Assembly (NCBI GenBank): GCA_021030915.1
Contig: JAGEMR010000012.1
Span: 186,001 to 250,000 of the forward strand
From: Astrothelium macrocarpum
Lineage: Eukaryota > Ascomycota > Dothideomycetes > Trypetheliales > Trypetheliaceae
DNA length: 64,000 bases
Direction: 5' to 3'
Both the position numbers and the translations under genes were made by a program. Below the pieces are notes generated by a model. It was not told where the DNA came from, searched no databases, and worked only from the letters and a program-made list of their open reading frames with translations. Of this stretch, positions 32,569 through 44,472 are shown piece after piece; position 1 is the first letter of the stretch, and each line of letters starts with the position of its first letter.

Positions 32569-32623
32569 ACCACCAGATTTGTGTGGCCTGGCTGATCCCA
32601 AGTTCCCATACAAATTTGGTGGT
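32569..32623. repeat. Imperfect inverted repeat (hairpin) at the right edge of the AT-rich island
   Basis: Two 18-base arms (32569-32586 and 32606-32623) pair with two mismatches, both of the G/A type, around a 19-base loop. The left arm begins inside a GTAACCACCAG word that recurs at 32680-32690. It lies exactly where AT-rich sequence gives way to GC-rich sequence, so it may be the end of an older transposable element. Confidence 0.5.
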
Positions 32624-33111
32624 GCGGAGGGTGCGGACGTGCGGGGCTGCCTGAGAGGACGCCCAACCTTCACGCGAGTGTAACCACCAGCTCACCTGTA
32701 GAAGCTTATCTCCCAACTATTCGCTAACTAGATTTGAGCCCATGCTCGGCGGATTTCGCATATGATGCCCTATAGGGTCCTCATCAGTGTCTTGGATCGA
32801 AACGTGACAATCTATCATGGACGAAGCCGAAAAGGCAGCTGCGGAATTTACGAAAGTATTGGTCGGTGCTGCTTAGCTGAGCTGCAAGGCTGAGGAGATT
32901 AGAAAGCAGATGCTACAGGAGTGAGTCCACCGAGACTACATATCCAAAGGCTAAGGTTTGCGTAAGCTTCGGTCTGAACGTCAGAACTTTTCCCTCAAAC
33001 GTCCTTGCTTCTCACGCTTCGGAGGATACTCATGAAGCTTCAATGTTCTGCAGGGGGTTTTAGACTAACATAAACGATATCACTTGATGATTATAAGTCA
33101 ATTAGCTAAAA
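32624..33111. other. Intergenic region between AT-rich island and modin-like gene
   Basis: About 490 bases of ordinary composition with a GC-rich first 60 bases. No gene seen; should contain the promoter of the next gene. Confidence 0.4.
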
Positions 33112-35579
33112 ATGGGTCTCGATCTGTCTAACGATACAGCATTAGTAGCGCTGGTTATATCAATTGTAGCATTGGTAATATCGGCCGGACAACTGCTAAT
33201 AGCTTTTTTTGGCACCGCAGACGGTTACAGACGATGTCAGTCTTCGGTCATGGGAGGATGGTCTGTTGCGACAACTCGAAAATTCCGATGGGGAGAATTT
33301 CGGTTCGAGACGAGATACACAACGCCCCACATAATTCTTCAGGATTTCGTTCTTGAGAGGAGACAAGCGAGATCAAACGACGAAGGAACCGCACACGAAG
33401 GTCGGATAAATGCCTTGTTAGAATCGGAACATGACCATCCTGAAAAGACAGCCACATCATCATCCTTTGAGCCAAATCTAAACGCCCGTTTCGAAGTCAG
33501 TGCATCTACCCGTGATGATTCGAAATATGATGAGGAGTCCGATCCTGACCGCACGACTTGCTATCCTGTCGCAAGTGTAGCGGTTAAAGTGCTCCGTGAA
33601 GAACTGCAAAAAAGATCTCAGCTAAACTTTGCTTACAAACTCTTCTCTGCCGGAGATCTTTTTGAGCAAACGTCGCAGGTGACGGATGCTCATCGAGGAA
33701 ACCGCTGTCTCCCGTACACTTGGAAGAGAAATGAAGAAAGCGCGATAAAGCTAGGCATGAAATCTTTCTTTCGTGGCATGCAAGACCGTTGGTTCATTCC
33801 TAATCCTTTCGATACAGCTTCTTTAAAGTCTGGAGATTTCGTGTCCTGGGTCCACCTACTTTCGCAACTGAGATCTTACCAAGACGCCTACTTGGAAGAT
33901 ATAAATTTAGGTCTTTCTACAGCGGTCCTGGATCACCATAACCATGCAGAAGTTATCGACCTTCCCACCTCATCTGATGTGCAGACTTGGGGCTCGGAAA
34001 GGAGACCAGAACTTGCTAATCACTTCTTCGCAGTCACGCTTCGTGAGTCTTCTTGGGATTTCATGGTACCTGAAGCCGTTCGACCACTGGCGTCGATCAG
34101 TATCAGAGCGCTTATTATTGCAGTCTTTCGTTCAGGAATGCGTCTCCAGGAGATTGATCTAAGTAATGGCAAATTCCGCGCCGACGGGAGCGAACAGAGC
34201 ATGATAGCTTACGATGTACGTGGATTAGGACTGGTTATTCGCTATGACACGACCCGCAGAAACTTCACCCACCATTTGACTAAGGATCATGCTCTGCTCA
34301 CATTAACGCCGTGCCAAGTAGCCGACAAAATGGCGTTCGGAATAATTCCTGGTAGCAGCGGGAGGGGTGATTTGCATCTTGATGAGGACAGCCAAGGCAC
34401 GGCTGCTATGGACGATAACATCTATGACATAAATCTCGAGGAGGCTCAATGGAGAAAAGTACGAAACAGACGTGATGTCTCACGGGGATGGGCAAGGCAA
34501 TTCGTATCCATGCCACTAACAGATTTTACTTTCGTGTGGGCACCGTTTATGACTCAGGGATAAATGAGTCAGAATTCGTGTGTACTCCAACGAGGAATAA
34601 CACAAGCCCCTTCGCATCGTGGGATGGACGAAAGGTCTTGCTCCATCGTCTTCACCAGGAAATATGCCAGGCTTACCCCGATGCTTACTGTGTTCACGAA
34701 AAAGAGTGTATAGACGAAACAACATGTTTTCATAAAGATAAATGCACGTGCGCTAATGGGAGAGCGAAAGAACAACCTCGGTTTGGATGCTTGCACGAGA
34801 TATTTGAGAAGTTTGAGTTTCTCGAGGAGTTCTTCAGCGATGATTTCTATTGCCGGTGGGGCGACACTTTTCTGGCCGGCCCGCATGAACGCAAAAGCCA
34901 CGTAGATCGTCAAGCTATTGACTTTTTTCTTGAAAAATTTCAAGGAGACCATAATAAAAGATGGTGCGGTAGATGGGACAATATGATGGAGCAAATGAAG
35001 ATTCCACGAGGCGAGGACGAAGTGCACCGCAGCGACAAGCTTTGTGACATCGCCAAGAAATTTTTCGAGGACGCCGATGAACAGCCCACAAAGGAACTTG
35101 ATAATAGTAGAAGAAGAGCTGTTCGCGTCATGCATGCTTTTTGGGATTGGACAGAAAAATACTTTTCTGAAATGCCAGATGGCTTCTTCGCCGACCTGGC
35201 TCGACAACATGTTATACTTTCACTCGCTGCGATTGACGAGGGTGAACAACTGATGAGGCGAATAGATTTCGGGCATGCAAGCAGAAGGGAAATGAGAAAA
35301 GATATGGGAAAATTGAAGCGAAAGGTGCCTGATTGCGATGCTTGCATGGTATGCGTAGCACATCTTTATGTCGACTATCTTTACCTGGATCACTTTGAGA
35401 AACACCTGATCGAAGAGATGAAAAGCAAATATAATGCGACGGAGGAGGTGATTCAAGAGGCATGGTGGATGCTGGTGTTCCGTGGAATAGTTTGGCGAAT
35501 GTCGCATCGGATAAAGTTTGATCATATACCCATCAGCTCGGCTTTGTACTATAGTGATGCTGCAATATGGATATCTTGA
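33112..35579 (+). CDS. Modin-like fungal protein with N-terminal membrane anchor
   Basis: Two long open frames overlap around 34488-34563 in different frames and are best joined by an intron from 34545 (GTTTAT) to an acceptor at 34606 (ACACAAG) or 34594 (ACGAG), both of which keep phase. The result is about 801-805 residues. The N-terminus has one hydrophobic helix (VALVISIVALVISAGQLLIAFF) followed by TADGYRRCQSSVMGGW and KFRWGEFRFETRY. This pattern is typical of a large ascomycete-specific family commonly annotated 'modin'. The rest is soluble, with a cysteine-rich segment (CVHEKECIDETTCFHKDKCTC) just after the junction that could bind metal. Function unknown; the family is often polymorphic and lies in accessory regions, as here beside a transposon island. 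The intron itself is inferred; a frameshift is the alternative. Confidence 0.65.
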
Positions 35580-36675
35580 AGACATGGTACGTGAACTCGA
35601 AGTAGCCACAAAGACCCAGGCGCAAAAAAGTCAGTTTGAAGTCTTTTGTTTTTAAACTAGCTCCGTGAGAATCAGGGCAAATTCATCTTCTGGATTTGCA
35701 CGTGAGAAATACTAAAATAATTCGTGCCCATGGGATTGGACGTGAATTGACCCCGATACTACCTGAGGTATCTGTTAGTTTGCGAATAGATGGGGGTACA
35801 CATTGAGTAATATCACACATAGCCATTCCCAAGACCTGATGTCATGATGCGACGATAAATCTGAGGGTTGACTCAACAAAATGAGTGCTGCCACTTCTTC
35901 CGCAAGCCACCTTGCATTGCTATCATTCCCAAAATCCCGGGCTGCTCAGATCTTCACGCCGAACTAATCCTTGATACTCTCGCCATACTTATTGTTCTGC
36001 TTGGAAAATTCAAGACAAATGCATTATCTTCCTGCGATTTCTGTATCGGACCCAAACGGCTCAAGTACTAGCCATGTGACTGGCCATGTGACTGGAGCAG
36101 AAATCGCGGTGTGCTCAAGCCTAGTCCAGAGCCCCATGTCTATTTCACAACGAAGACCTTCATCTCTGGTATATAGGCGTGGATATTGACTGTCAATGGC
36201 TCAAAGACGGTAGGCGGTTCCATAATCGCGAGGGCCCCTGCTGATCATATTTTAGCAATGGAGTTGAGGACGAAGCAAAAAAACCACAGAGGTTATGATG
36301 TTGTATCGCGGATCAACAGCGAGGGAAATAGGGGCAATACTCACAGCGATGTTACTACTACGGAAGTCATTCAATTCAGTTCTCCCAGGACGAGCTGTCG
36401 CAATCCTTACGAGGAATTGTAAATGTTTGTAGCGCTTCTGTCCTCTTAGGCGTTAGCAAAATAGCCAAACAGCAGATCATGAAATCTGCCAACCTACGAA
36501 TTTCTTGTCGCACAATTGTGGTATGTTAGATTACGTCCAAAAGACTCGAATGAATGTCTGGCTATATTCCTGAGTTCTCCAGCCGTATACTACCGTAATC
36601 CTCTGTTCTTGATGGTGCCCCAGCTATTGAATGAGACCAGCGTCTGTGGATGCTTCCAGTCACACCATATAGCCT
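35580..36675. other. Intergenic region, no supported gene
   Basis: About 1.1 kb with only 60-80-codon frames on the plus strand (35868-36422) and no domain. A short direct repeat CATGTGACTGG occurs twice back to back at about 36074-36095. Confidence 0.4.
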
Positions 36676-37515
36676 TTAATCAGCTGTGGGCTCGCTTTCT
36701 ATGTCTTCCGGTAGATTCTCTTTAAGTGGGCTCAACGATGAGTGATCCGGTTTCAAGGGTGTCGACTTCTTCGCATCATTGTGCTGTCTCCCCTTCAATG
36801 TGCTCAGCCTCATCCTTCTATGATGTGCTTTGAATAAGGCCCTATTCGCAAGCATTCCATATCCGGACCGATGATTCGATGCTTTCGTGTTGAGTCTCTC
36901 GGTTTTCCCTGATTGTCTTTGACTATTATGTGAGACACTGCACACATTTCCTCCTAGACCTTCGTCCTGCAGATAACCCCATAATTTTTTTCTGTCCAGT
37001 TTTCCACCATGAATTAGAATGGTATAGAGGGCATGAAGGAGCTGATTGCGGCCGTGTCCGGTGGCAATTCTAAAGACCAATGGGGGAAAACGCTTGCGGG
37101 CGTCCGTCATGACTGCCTCGCCTTTATGGACGGACATGTTCTCTAATTCTCTAGAAGACGCGTGAAGTGTAATATGATATAATGGCGGATCCTATCAAAG
37201 TATACTGTATTAGCACAGGATTCAATAAGGAAATCATGCTAATTCAATGGGACTCACAAGGAATGTCAAATAGTTGTACTTGTTTTTGTCGATCTTGGGG
37301 ACAATGAAGAAAGCCGACATCATATCTCGAATAGCGCTGAGATCATCGCCGTCTTTAACATTTCGAAGAGCTGCTAAAACGGCCGGGGAACAATTGAACA
37401 CTCTTGCACCATTTGCAAGGGCAGAGGATGGGATATCTTGCGAGAGCAGCTCTGCTTGGATCGAGTCAATAAGCTGCGTCGGCGAGCGATAATGACTGTG
37501 CGCTTCGGACGCCAT
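36676..37515 (-). CDS. Hypothetical protein, two exons
   Basis: Exons 37515-37258 and 37191-36676 give 257 residues. The intron has a clean GTGAGT donor and TTGATAG acceptor and joins YLTFL to DPPLYHITLH in phase, which makes a real gene likely. The N-terminal half looks globular (LIDSIQAELL, SPAVLAALRNVKDGDD, IRDMMSAFFIVPKIDK), then FRIATGHGRNQLLHALYTILIHGG, and the C-terminal ~90 residues are basic and disordered-looking. No known family recognised and no signal peptide. It sits in the accessory stretch next to the transposon island together with the modin-like and PD-(D/E)xK-like genes, diverging from the latter. Confidence 0.55.
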
Positions 37516-38029
37516 TTTCGCTTGAACTGAATGATAGTCGAGTGAATTGCAAGTGGTCTATCTGCGTGACGCACTTGTGTAAACAAAACAGATCTTGGTG
37601 GACAAAACATTGGCTAGCTCTTTGGTTATGAACCCGCCACCACTTATTCACTATTCATCATCCATCATTCATTATTATTGACTATTCATTATTAATAACG
37701 ATTTTTTATTTTTATTTTTCGAAAAAAAAAAAAAGCAACTGGATATTTGCGTCGTCAAAAGGGTGGCACACTTTCTGGGCAGTAAACACCAGGGACACTG
37801 CTGCCTGGCCGTTCAGCTAGTAACACGATGGAAAAGCGAAACATCACCTGACTCCGTCATCTGCGATCTTGCGTCCAAGCTACTCCTCATCTTCATTATG
37901 CTGATAGCCGAATTTTGAATCAGAGAACGCGGATACGAGGAACCAGCCTTGTCACCATTAGGGGCAGCACTTAAGTCGTTGCTCTATGCAGCAAATAATT
38001 GATTCTTGCCAAAAAGAGAAAAGAGAACA
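37516..38029. other. Divergent intergenic region with low-complexity tract
   Basis: About 510 bases. Between roughly 37645 and 37735 there is an ATTCATT/ATTATT-type low-complexity stretch ending in a run of 13 A. Presumably contains promoters of both flanking genes. Confidence 0.45.
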
Positions 38030-39770
38030 ATGACTAGGCTGCACAAATTTGCCCTTCAGAGATCGTACAATAAATCTGAGTTGGGTGCCGACGAGCAACC
38101 ATTCAAGAGCAAACCCCCAGGGAGCAGCTGGAGCCACCCTCAGCTCTGCTGGCTCAATGTTGACGTCAGGAGGAAACAGTCAATTGATCTTCCTTGGATA
38201 CCTGCACTGAACTGTCGAGCTCATAACCTTATTTGCCAAAAATTTGGCAAGTCATGGCATGAGATCACCAATACGACCTTTCCCGACAACTTTTACCAAA
38301 AGTTTTATAAGCTATCTACGCCCAACAATAATCCACGTTCATCACCCATAACTGGATCACCGAGAGCGTCTCGATCAGCCGTTGGCACCAATATACCTTC
38401 CTCCCCTCCTGCGACACTCCCAGAGGAGCCCAAATCTCACGACTCATCTGCATCATCTCAGGATATATCAATCCCTTCTACCAAAGTTGTAGAACAACCA
38501 GATCTTCACAAAACAACCACTCCCATCCTTAAGCCATCCGGAGAGCTGCCACAAAAGCCAAATCCTTCCAGGTATAGAAATAAAGAATACGAAAACCCTT
38601 TCTCTTCTACGCCGTCCTCTCCTACAAAAGCAAGAGGAAGCCTCAATCCTCCTTCCGAGCTGGACAGTACAGACTGGCTATCCGATGTTAGTACGGAGGG
38701 TTTTGTAGATCCGTGGGGAGCTTGGTTGCCCGGAAACTCCTCCCAGCAATCGGATTCTTCAGAAGGCCATCCCCCACAGCCTACAGAGGACAAAGATGAG
38801 TCCATCGTCACCGAAGCGGCAAGAGCTTTCTTTCGAGAGCTGAACGTTCCCATTTTCGAGCTGGTGGGCTCCTCGGTCCCACCGGATCTCCTCGAAGTAT
38901 ATCTCGAGAATCGACAAGTCTATGTTGATGGTGGATTGATTAATACGAAGCCCGATGTCGCTTGGCGTGTGCAAGGCGACGGCCATAGCGATATACTATG
39001 TGAGGTACTGTTTTCATATGTAGTGATCTTGCTCGCGGACAACAGCAAAATACGACCACTGTACTGGGGACTCTTTAGAGAAAATAGCGATGGCTTTTGT
39101 CGGTCTGATCCTCTTTTTAGATCGATCATAAAATCCTCCTAGGTAAAACAGGTTTTAGGCGGATACCGCAGAGGGGATCCCTAATCTAGTCATAGGTGTA
39201 AGGGTAGTGAACTTGTGTGGAGTGTTGTCCGCGCGCAAGATGTGATAATTGTATTCTCAAGACTGTACTGATGCGATACAGATCAAGCGGCTTGACCATG
39301 GATACTCTGCCGACGAAATACTTGGCCAAGAAGTTTGCCATCTACTGAGTGTGGCGGCAAAATTTAGATTGCGCCGCTCAGACCTCAAGTTCTATTCGGT
39401 GAGATCTCCCCTTAGTTTTCCTACCGATATAGCCCCTCTCGAATTGTAACGTGTTCACCTCGACAGCCCTTTAGTTTTGTCCTCCTAACGTCTATGTCAG
39501 CTATACCTTATCTCTTGGCATCATCTTGAGGCGTATATCAGCCAAGTTGATATGACGAAAGAATATCTCGATAGTATTATAATATCAGAAGGACCAAGCG
39601 AGCGATTGCTTGTAAAGCAAAGTGACGTTTTCAATCTAAAAGATGGCTGTTCAAGAGTAGAGTTTGTGCTTGCAATATTCGGAATATTGGACTCTATCCT
39701 AGGTCAAATGGCGAAACCCGAGCAGCTCACCAGCGACAAATTGAGGCAAGCTTGCGACAAACCAATCTAA
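38030..39770 (+). CDS. Hypothetical protein with putative PD-(D/E)xK nuclease-like motif
   Basis: Exons 38030-39004, 39282-39398 and 39501-39770 give 453 residues starting at the ATG at 38030 (an in-frame TTG lies upstream). Residues 1-90 are globular, 100-260 are S/P/T-rich and probably disordered, and the rest is an alpha/beta domain. The last includes KPDVAWRV (D309) and, across the first intron, ILCE-IKRL (E325, K327), the spacing expected for the D...ExK core of PD-(D/E)xK nuclease-like folds. The intron is long (277 nt) but has a CTGAT branch site and CAG acceptor and keeps phase, as does the second intron. The tail is helical (FVLAIFGILDSILGQM). Function unknown; the nuclease idea rests on motif and topology only. 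Confidence 0.6.
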
Positions 39771-40557
39771 ATTACAGCCCCTTTCTACGTAGGGGAATGC
39801 AAACACCGCTTGAACTTGCAGGAGTGGCTTGTAAATAGCACCCTTCCGAGGACTTACTACGCATCTTCCGGTATCCTCTTACCAGAGTGATACTGGAGTA
39901 ACCAGCATGTTCAACCACATTGCTGGGTGGGTTAAATTGTGCTAAGTAATGGACAGAGTATGGAATAGCCATAGCTAAGCGTACTTAGTTCCGAGAACCA
40001 TCCTTTCTTATCACTGGGGTCCAAACCGTAAATCTACTCAGGCATCATTAGGGGTAGCACAGGATTAAACAGTCACTGTCCAGAATGTTCTAGCTATCTT
40101 TTCAGTACAACATGTATGATTCTTTTATTTGTGTAAATATGACAGCATTTATTGAGCCAAGCTCCTAGACGTGAGCAGCTCAGTAAATTAAGGCAAATCA
40201 CTGGCCTGCGTGCCAAAATATTCAGAGTGATTGAGGCCTTAAATCTAGCATTCACATACCAGGGCACTCTGGATTTTGTGGACTTTTGGAGGTGCGGCTC
40301 AGAAAACGTCCAAATGGAATTACTTCTAACTGTGAACTCTCTTTGCCGTGACGAATTTCAGTAAAGTGCAACAAGATGCTTATGGACGGTCAGGTGTCGT
40401 CAAGGCGTCGTTTGTTTGCGGACAACTCTAGAGCTTGCAAACTTCACCTTGCGATACCTATGGTAGTAAAGCTGTAAAACGCCGGATTTAATTGGCAAAG
40501 GACAAAATTGCTCCGTCCTCGGAAGCCTTAGTCGCTTCCAATACTAGAAACTAAATC
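39771..40557. other. Intergenic region with an orphan open frame
   Basis: About 790 bases. A 70-codon frame at 40152-40364 (plus) starts with TTG and ends in TAA; it has helix-like composition but no clear gene structure. I leave it unannotated. The HGH1 promoter should lie at the right end. Confidence 0.4.
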
Positions 40558-41875
40558 ATGCCAACGGAGCTTGAGGAGGTGAGCGAAGACTATCAGTGTC
40601 GTACAATGAAGCTTGCTGACGATAGTCGAGTAAGCTGGTCGAGTTTCTCCATCATGGCAACACTCAGATCCGACAGATTGGTCAGAATGCTTGCTGTATC
40701 CGATCATGAAGAAAGCAAGATTTATTGACATCGACGTAGCGACGGAAAACCTCGTGGGCTACTCAACAGCTCAGCCTGAGATTTTCAAGACGGGACAATT
40801 GACCCCAGTCAAAGATCTAAAGCTTCTAATCAAGGACTATCCGGTAATAATGATCCTGGCTCTGTAAGAAAAGACAAAATGGAAAATTTGATTCTGATTC
40901 GATATGACCTCTTCCTAGGCTATCGCTAAAAATGCGCTCAATATTCTTGTGAACATTTCTGCCGATGGTGGGATTCTAAAGACCCTAGCAGAAGATGACG
41001 CCTTTCTTGAATCCATGCTGCTACGGATGACCGTACGTCAGATCACCAAGGAGATATCATTTCTACTTCATGCCTCATGTCGCTAAGAGCATCGCCAGAG
41101 CGACAAGGAGCCAAACGCTAACGAAATGGCAATGCTTCTGGCCAACTTGGCCAAATCCGATTCCATCACATGCCTTTTAAAACGAAAACGGGATACCCCC
41201 AGGTCTCTGTCAACATCCAGTACCGCAATGGATCAAATCATGGACTGCTTCGTCAAAGGCGCCGAGGGCCGCTACAACAAGCACGCGGACTATAACTATC
41301 TATCCTATTTCTTTGCTGACATGGCTAAACATGCCGAAGGACGTCAATACTTTGTCACTCCTCGCAAGGAAGACAGCAACATAATCCCTCTAACAAAGCT
41401 GATAGTTTTCACAGAGCACAAGTCTGAAGTCCGAAGACGAGGGGTAGCTTCAGCCATGAAGAATGTCGCCTTCGATGTCCCTTCACATCCCAGGTTGATG
41501 TCGTCTTCAGATGTGAATATTCTTCCCTACATACTTCTTCCCCTGATGAGTTCGGAAGACTACTCTGATGAAGATACGGAGGGGATGCTAGAAGAGTGTC
41601 AGCTGTTGCCTCCAGATAAGGAACGCGAGACTGACGTGCAAATTCTGAGTACACATTTGGAGACATTGCTACTGCTGACTACAAACCGTGAGGGGCGAGA
41701 TGTTCTGAGAGCCATCAAGACATATCCCATCGTGCGTGAGTTGCATCTCAAAGTCGATGACGAGGGGGTGAGGGAAGGTTGCGATAGGTTAGTCCAAGTG
41801 CTGATGAGAGAGGAGGAAGGCGAGGACAAGGTCGAGGAAATAGACGAAGATGAGCAGATTATCGAAGTCTTTTAA
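40558..41875 (+). CDS. HGH1: Hgh1-like protein (armadillo-type eEF2 folding adaptor)
   Basis: Cytosolic ARM-repeat protein that helps the chaperonin fold translation elongation factor 2. Exons 40558-40578, 40626-40680, 40740-40843, 40919-41032 and 41090-41875 give 359 residues. The short 5' exons assemble the family's opening (MPTELEE...LVEFLHHGNTQIRQ-IATENLVGYS), then AIAKNALNILVNISADG, MAMLLANLAKSD, and a conserved late block: NILPYILLPLM, the acidic YSDEDTEGM, LLPPDKERE, and TYPIVRELH. The C-terminus is acidic (EEIDEDEQIIEVF). All introns are short GT...AG introns that preserve phase. It converges on the TFIIF alpha gene with 191 bases between stops. Confidence 0.92.
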
Positions 41876-42066
41876 TTCTACGTCTACAAGTCAATGCCTC
41901 TCGATATACCGCTTGATCATCTCGGGTAATCCCCACTTCGTAAGCTCCATCTTGCGCTCGCATTACTCTCTGTTTCAAGCTCAACTTCTACATAAAGCGG
42001 TATTTGCACTGGGGCCCTCCCGAAGGTTCCCCCCGAGGCTTAAAAGTTCTCATCTCCCATAATCCA

Positions 42067-44472
42067 TTACTTAGGAAACAACAGCGTCCCACTCGCCGTT
42101 TTCTGCATCTTCACATGTGCCTTCACTAGGGTAATAAAAGCTGTCTTATCCTGTGCCAAGCTTGAGCGGAACATATTCACCACTTCCTTCATGCTAATTC
42201 CCGAGGTCGGAATAGCCGCGCGAATCTCTTCAGCTGTGGGGAGAGGACGAGCTGCTGGTTGCACAGAAGATTTGTCAGCGAGTCTTTGCGATCCATGAGG
42301 AGAGGAACGAAAGCTAGGAGCAGAAGCAAAAGGAGCAAAAGCAGGAAAAGTAAAAGCGGCCCTTGCAGGATTGCCGCCAAGCACAGGAAGAGTAAAAGTG
42401 GGAAGAGCAGGGAGATCGTTCTTCACAGGACTACGAGTATGAACTGGAAGAGCGCCAAAGAGAAACTTACGAGTCAAAGCCGGACTCCCTGCACGACTAC
42501 CCGCTGCAGAAGTAGGCGGTGGACTCCCCGCATCCGACCCCTTATTCAACTTAATCTTGAGCTTCTTGCGCTGCCCATCCGTCTCCGTATCACTACCCGA
42601 TCCCGCGGGACGCGCCTTGCGCTTGCGGCCCTCATTATCCGTGCCGAGATCCGGGCTCATGGGCCGCGAACTCGGCGCGGTAGCCGGGGCGTTCGCAGCA
42701 GGCGAGAGATGGTGGTCGTGCTTCTTCTTGTGCTTCTTGCGCGAGCTCTCGGTGCCGTCGGTTTCGGAGAGGTTGGGCGAGCCCGGGCGCTTGAGGCTGC
42801 TGGACGACGCAAGACGTTCGGGTCCGGCGTGCTTGGATGCGCGACCGGATGGCGTGTTGCTGCTCTTGGGCGTGTTGGTGCCGCTGCCGCGACCAGAGGC
42901 GGCTTTGGACGACTTGCCGTCGGGCTTGGAGGTGTCTTCTCCCTTGGCTTTTTCTGCCGCTTCGCGTTCCTTGCGGTAGTTCTCCTCGGCGATTTTGTCA
43001 AGATCGAGTTCGTTGTCGGAAGATTCGCTCTGGAAAAGTCATGTTAGACTTGCCTCTGTTGGAGGCGTACAATGATAGCTTTGGGATGAATTATAAAGTG
43101 AAATCTTGTAACTCACCGAGTCTGAGTATGGGTTCTTGTCGCTGTCTGATTCAATGTGACGTTTCTCGGCCTTGCGAAGGGCCTTCCCTAGCTTTCGCTC
43201 CTTCTTCTTCAGTTCTTCCTTTTCTAGTTTCTCTTTTGCCTCTTCGGCGTCATAATCTTTCTCTTCCTTGATATCCTTGAAGATGTTTGCTTCTTTCTGC
43301 TCACGAGTAATCTTCCGCTCAGCTTCCTTTTCAATCTCTTCATCATCAAACAAAGCATTTTCCTCATCATCTTGAAAGTCATCCTTGACGTCAAAGTCAA
43401 GATCATTCTCGTCGGCGACAGCCTCTCCCCTCTCGTCATCGTCCTCGGGACGGCGCTGACCAGGTCTCTCGCCACGCTCACCCCTCCTCACCAGAAACTT
43501 CTGGTATTTACTATTCTTAAGCAGTTCCTCTTGCTTTGCCTTGATCTTTGCGTCTCTCAGAAATTTGGGATCTGAGACGCCCTTTGCCATCCTCGCTTCT
43601 GCCTCTTCTGCTGAGAGAACCTTGAACTTTGCTTTTGGATTGAATTTGTACCACTTTTCGATGGGTACCATGCGAAACTTTTCCTGCTCTGGGATGAATG
43701 CGACAAAGGACTCCGACATGGGAGCTTCGTAGCTACCGACCCAGTTGTTTTTGTGATCAAAGTCTTCGAGATGCCATGGCATGGTCTCTTCGTATCGAAG
43801 CTGGGAACGCTTCTTGGCTTCGAGATTATCATGGGCTCGGTAGACTTGCTCAATCTTCTTGTTGAACTCTCGCTTCTTTGGATTCTCTTTCACATTTGGT
43901 GCGATTTGTGCCTGGTTTGCCTCACGAATTGCCTGGCGTTCCGCCTTTCGCTGCTCATCCATCTTTCGCTCTGAGTCGTCATCATTATCTTCCGCGTCTC
44001 CATCTTGCGCGTTGTGGTCACCAGGTTGTTGGCGTGGATTCCTTCTATGCAAACGTACTGGTCTTGTGAATTGTGATTCATTGTAAATATCAATATCTTG
44101 ACCACGAGCGTGAAGCCTCATGGCATGGTATCTGATACCTTCCAGTAAATCACGCTTGGTCGTGTAGACGGGGAAGGTAGCAGTTGGTGGACCCAAATCT
44201 TCTTCCCTCTCGGTCGTCTCATTTGGCAAGGTAGGTTGCGGCGTTGCTGTCTGGGGTTGAGGTGTAGCGCGCGATTGACCATTCGGAACGAGGTTCGAGG
44301 GTCCTTTTGGTTTTGTAACAGGTCGGCCAGGTGGTGTAGCGGTAGGATTTCGACCGCCAGTACGCGACATGGGAACAAGAGGATTGTACTTGCGCTTCTT
44401 CACGCGGAATGGAGGTGGATCGGCATTATTTGGGGTTTGCCCAGACGGGCCACCAGCAGGGGAGGCACTCAT
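42067..44472 (-). CDS. TFG1: Transcription initiation factor TFIIF subunit alpha (RAP74/Tfg1)
   Basis: Largest TFIIF subunit, which binds RNA polymerase II and supports initiation. Exons 44472-43117 and 43029-42067 give 772 residues. The N-terminal dimerisation region is visible (FPVYTTKRDLLEGIRYHAMRL; MPWHLEDFDHKNNWVGSYE; FVAFIPEQEKFRMVPIEKWYKF). A long, extremely charged acidic/basic middle follows, then an S/P-rich stretch, and finally the winged-helix C-terminus (LPTAEEIRAAIPTSGISMKEVVNMFRS) that in relatives binds Fcp1 and polymerase. The second exon's first ~130 residues contain no methionine, consistent with an internal exon. The antisense strand carries a long shadow frame because of the codon bias. 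Confidence 0.93.

Noticed and set aside
40152..40364. 70-codon frame between the PD-(D/E)xK-like gene and HGH1, considered as an extra exon
   Set aside because: No phase-consistent splice to either neighbour, and the neighbour's last exon already ends in a good stop.
42259..43047. 262-codon plus-strand open frame
   Set aside because: Antisense shadow of the TFIIF alpha second exon; R/S/K-rich without any domain.
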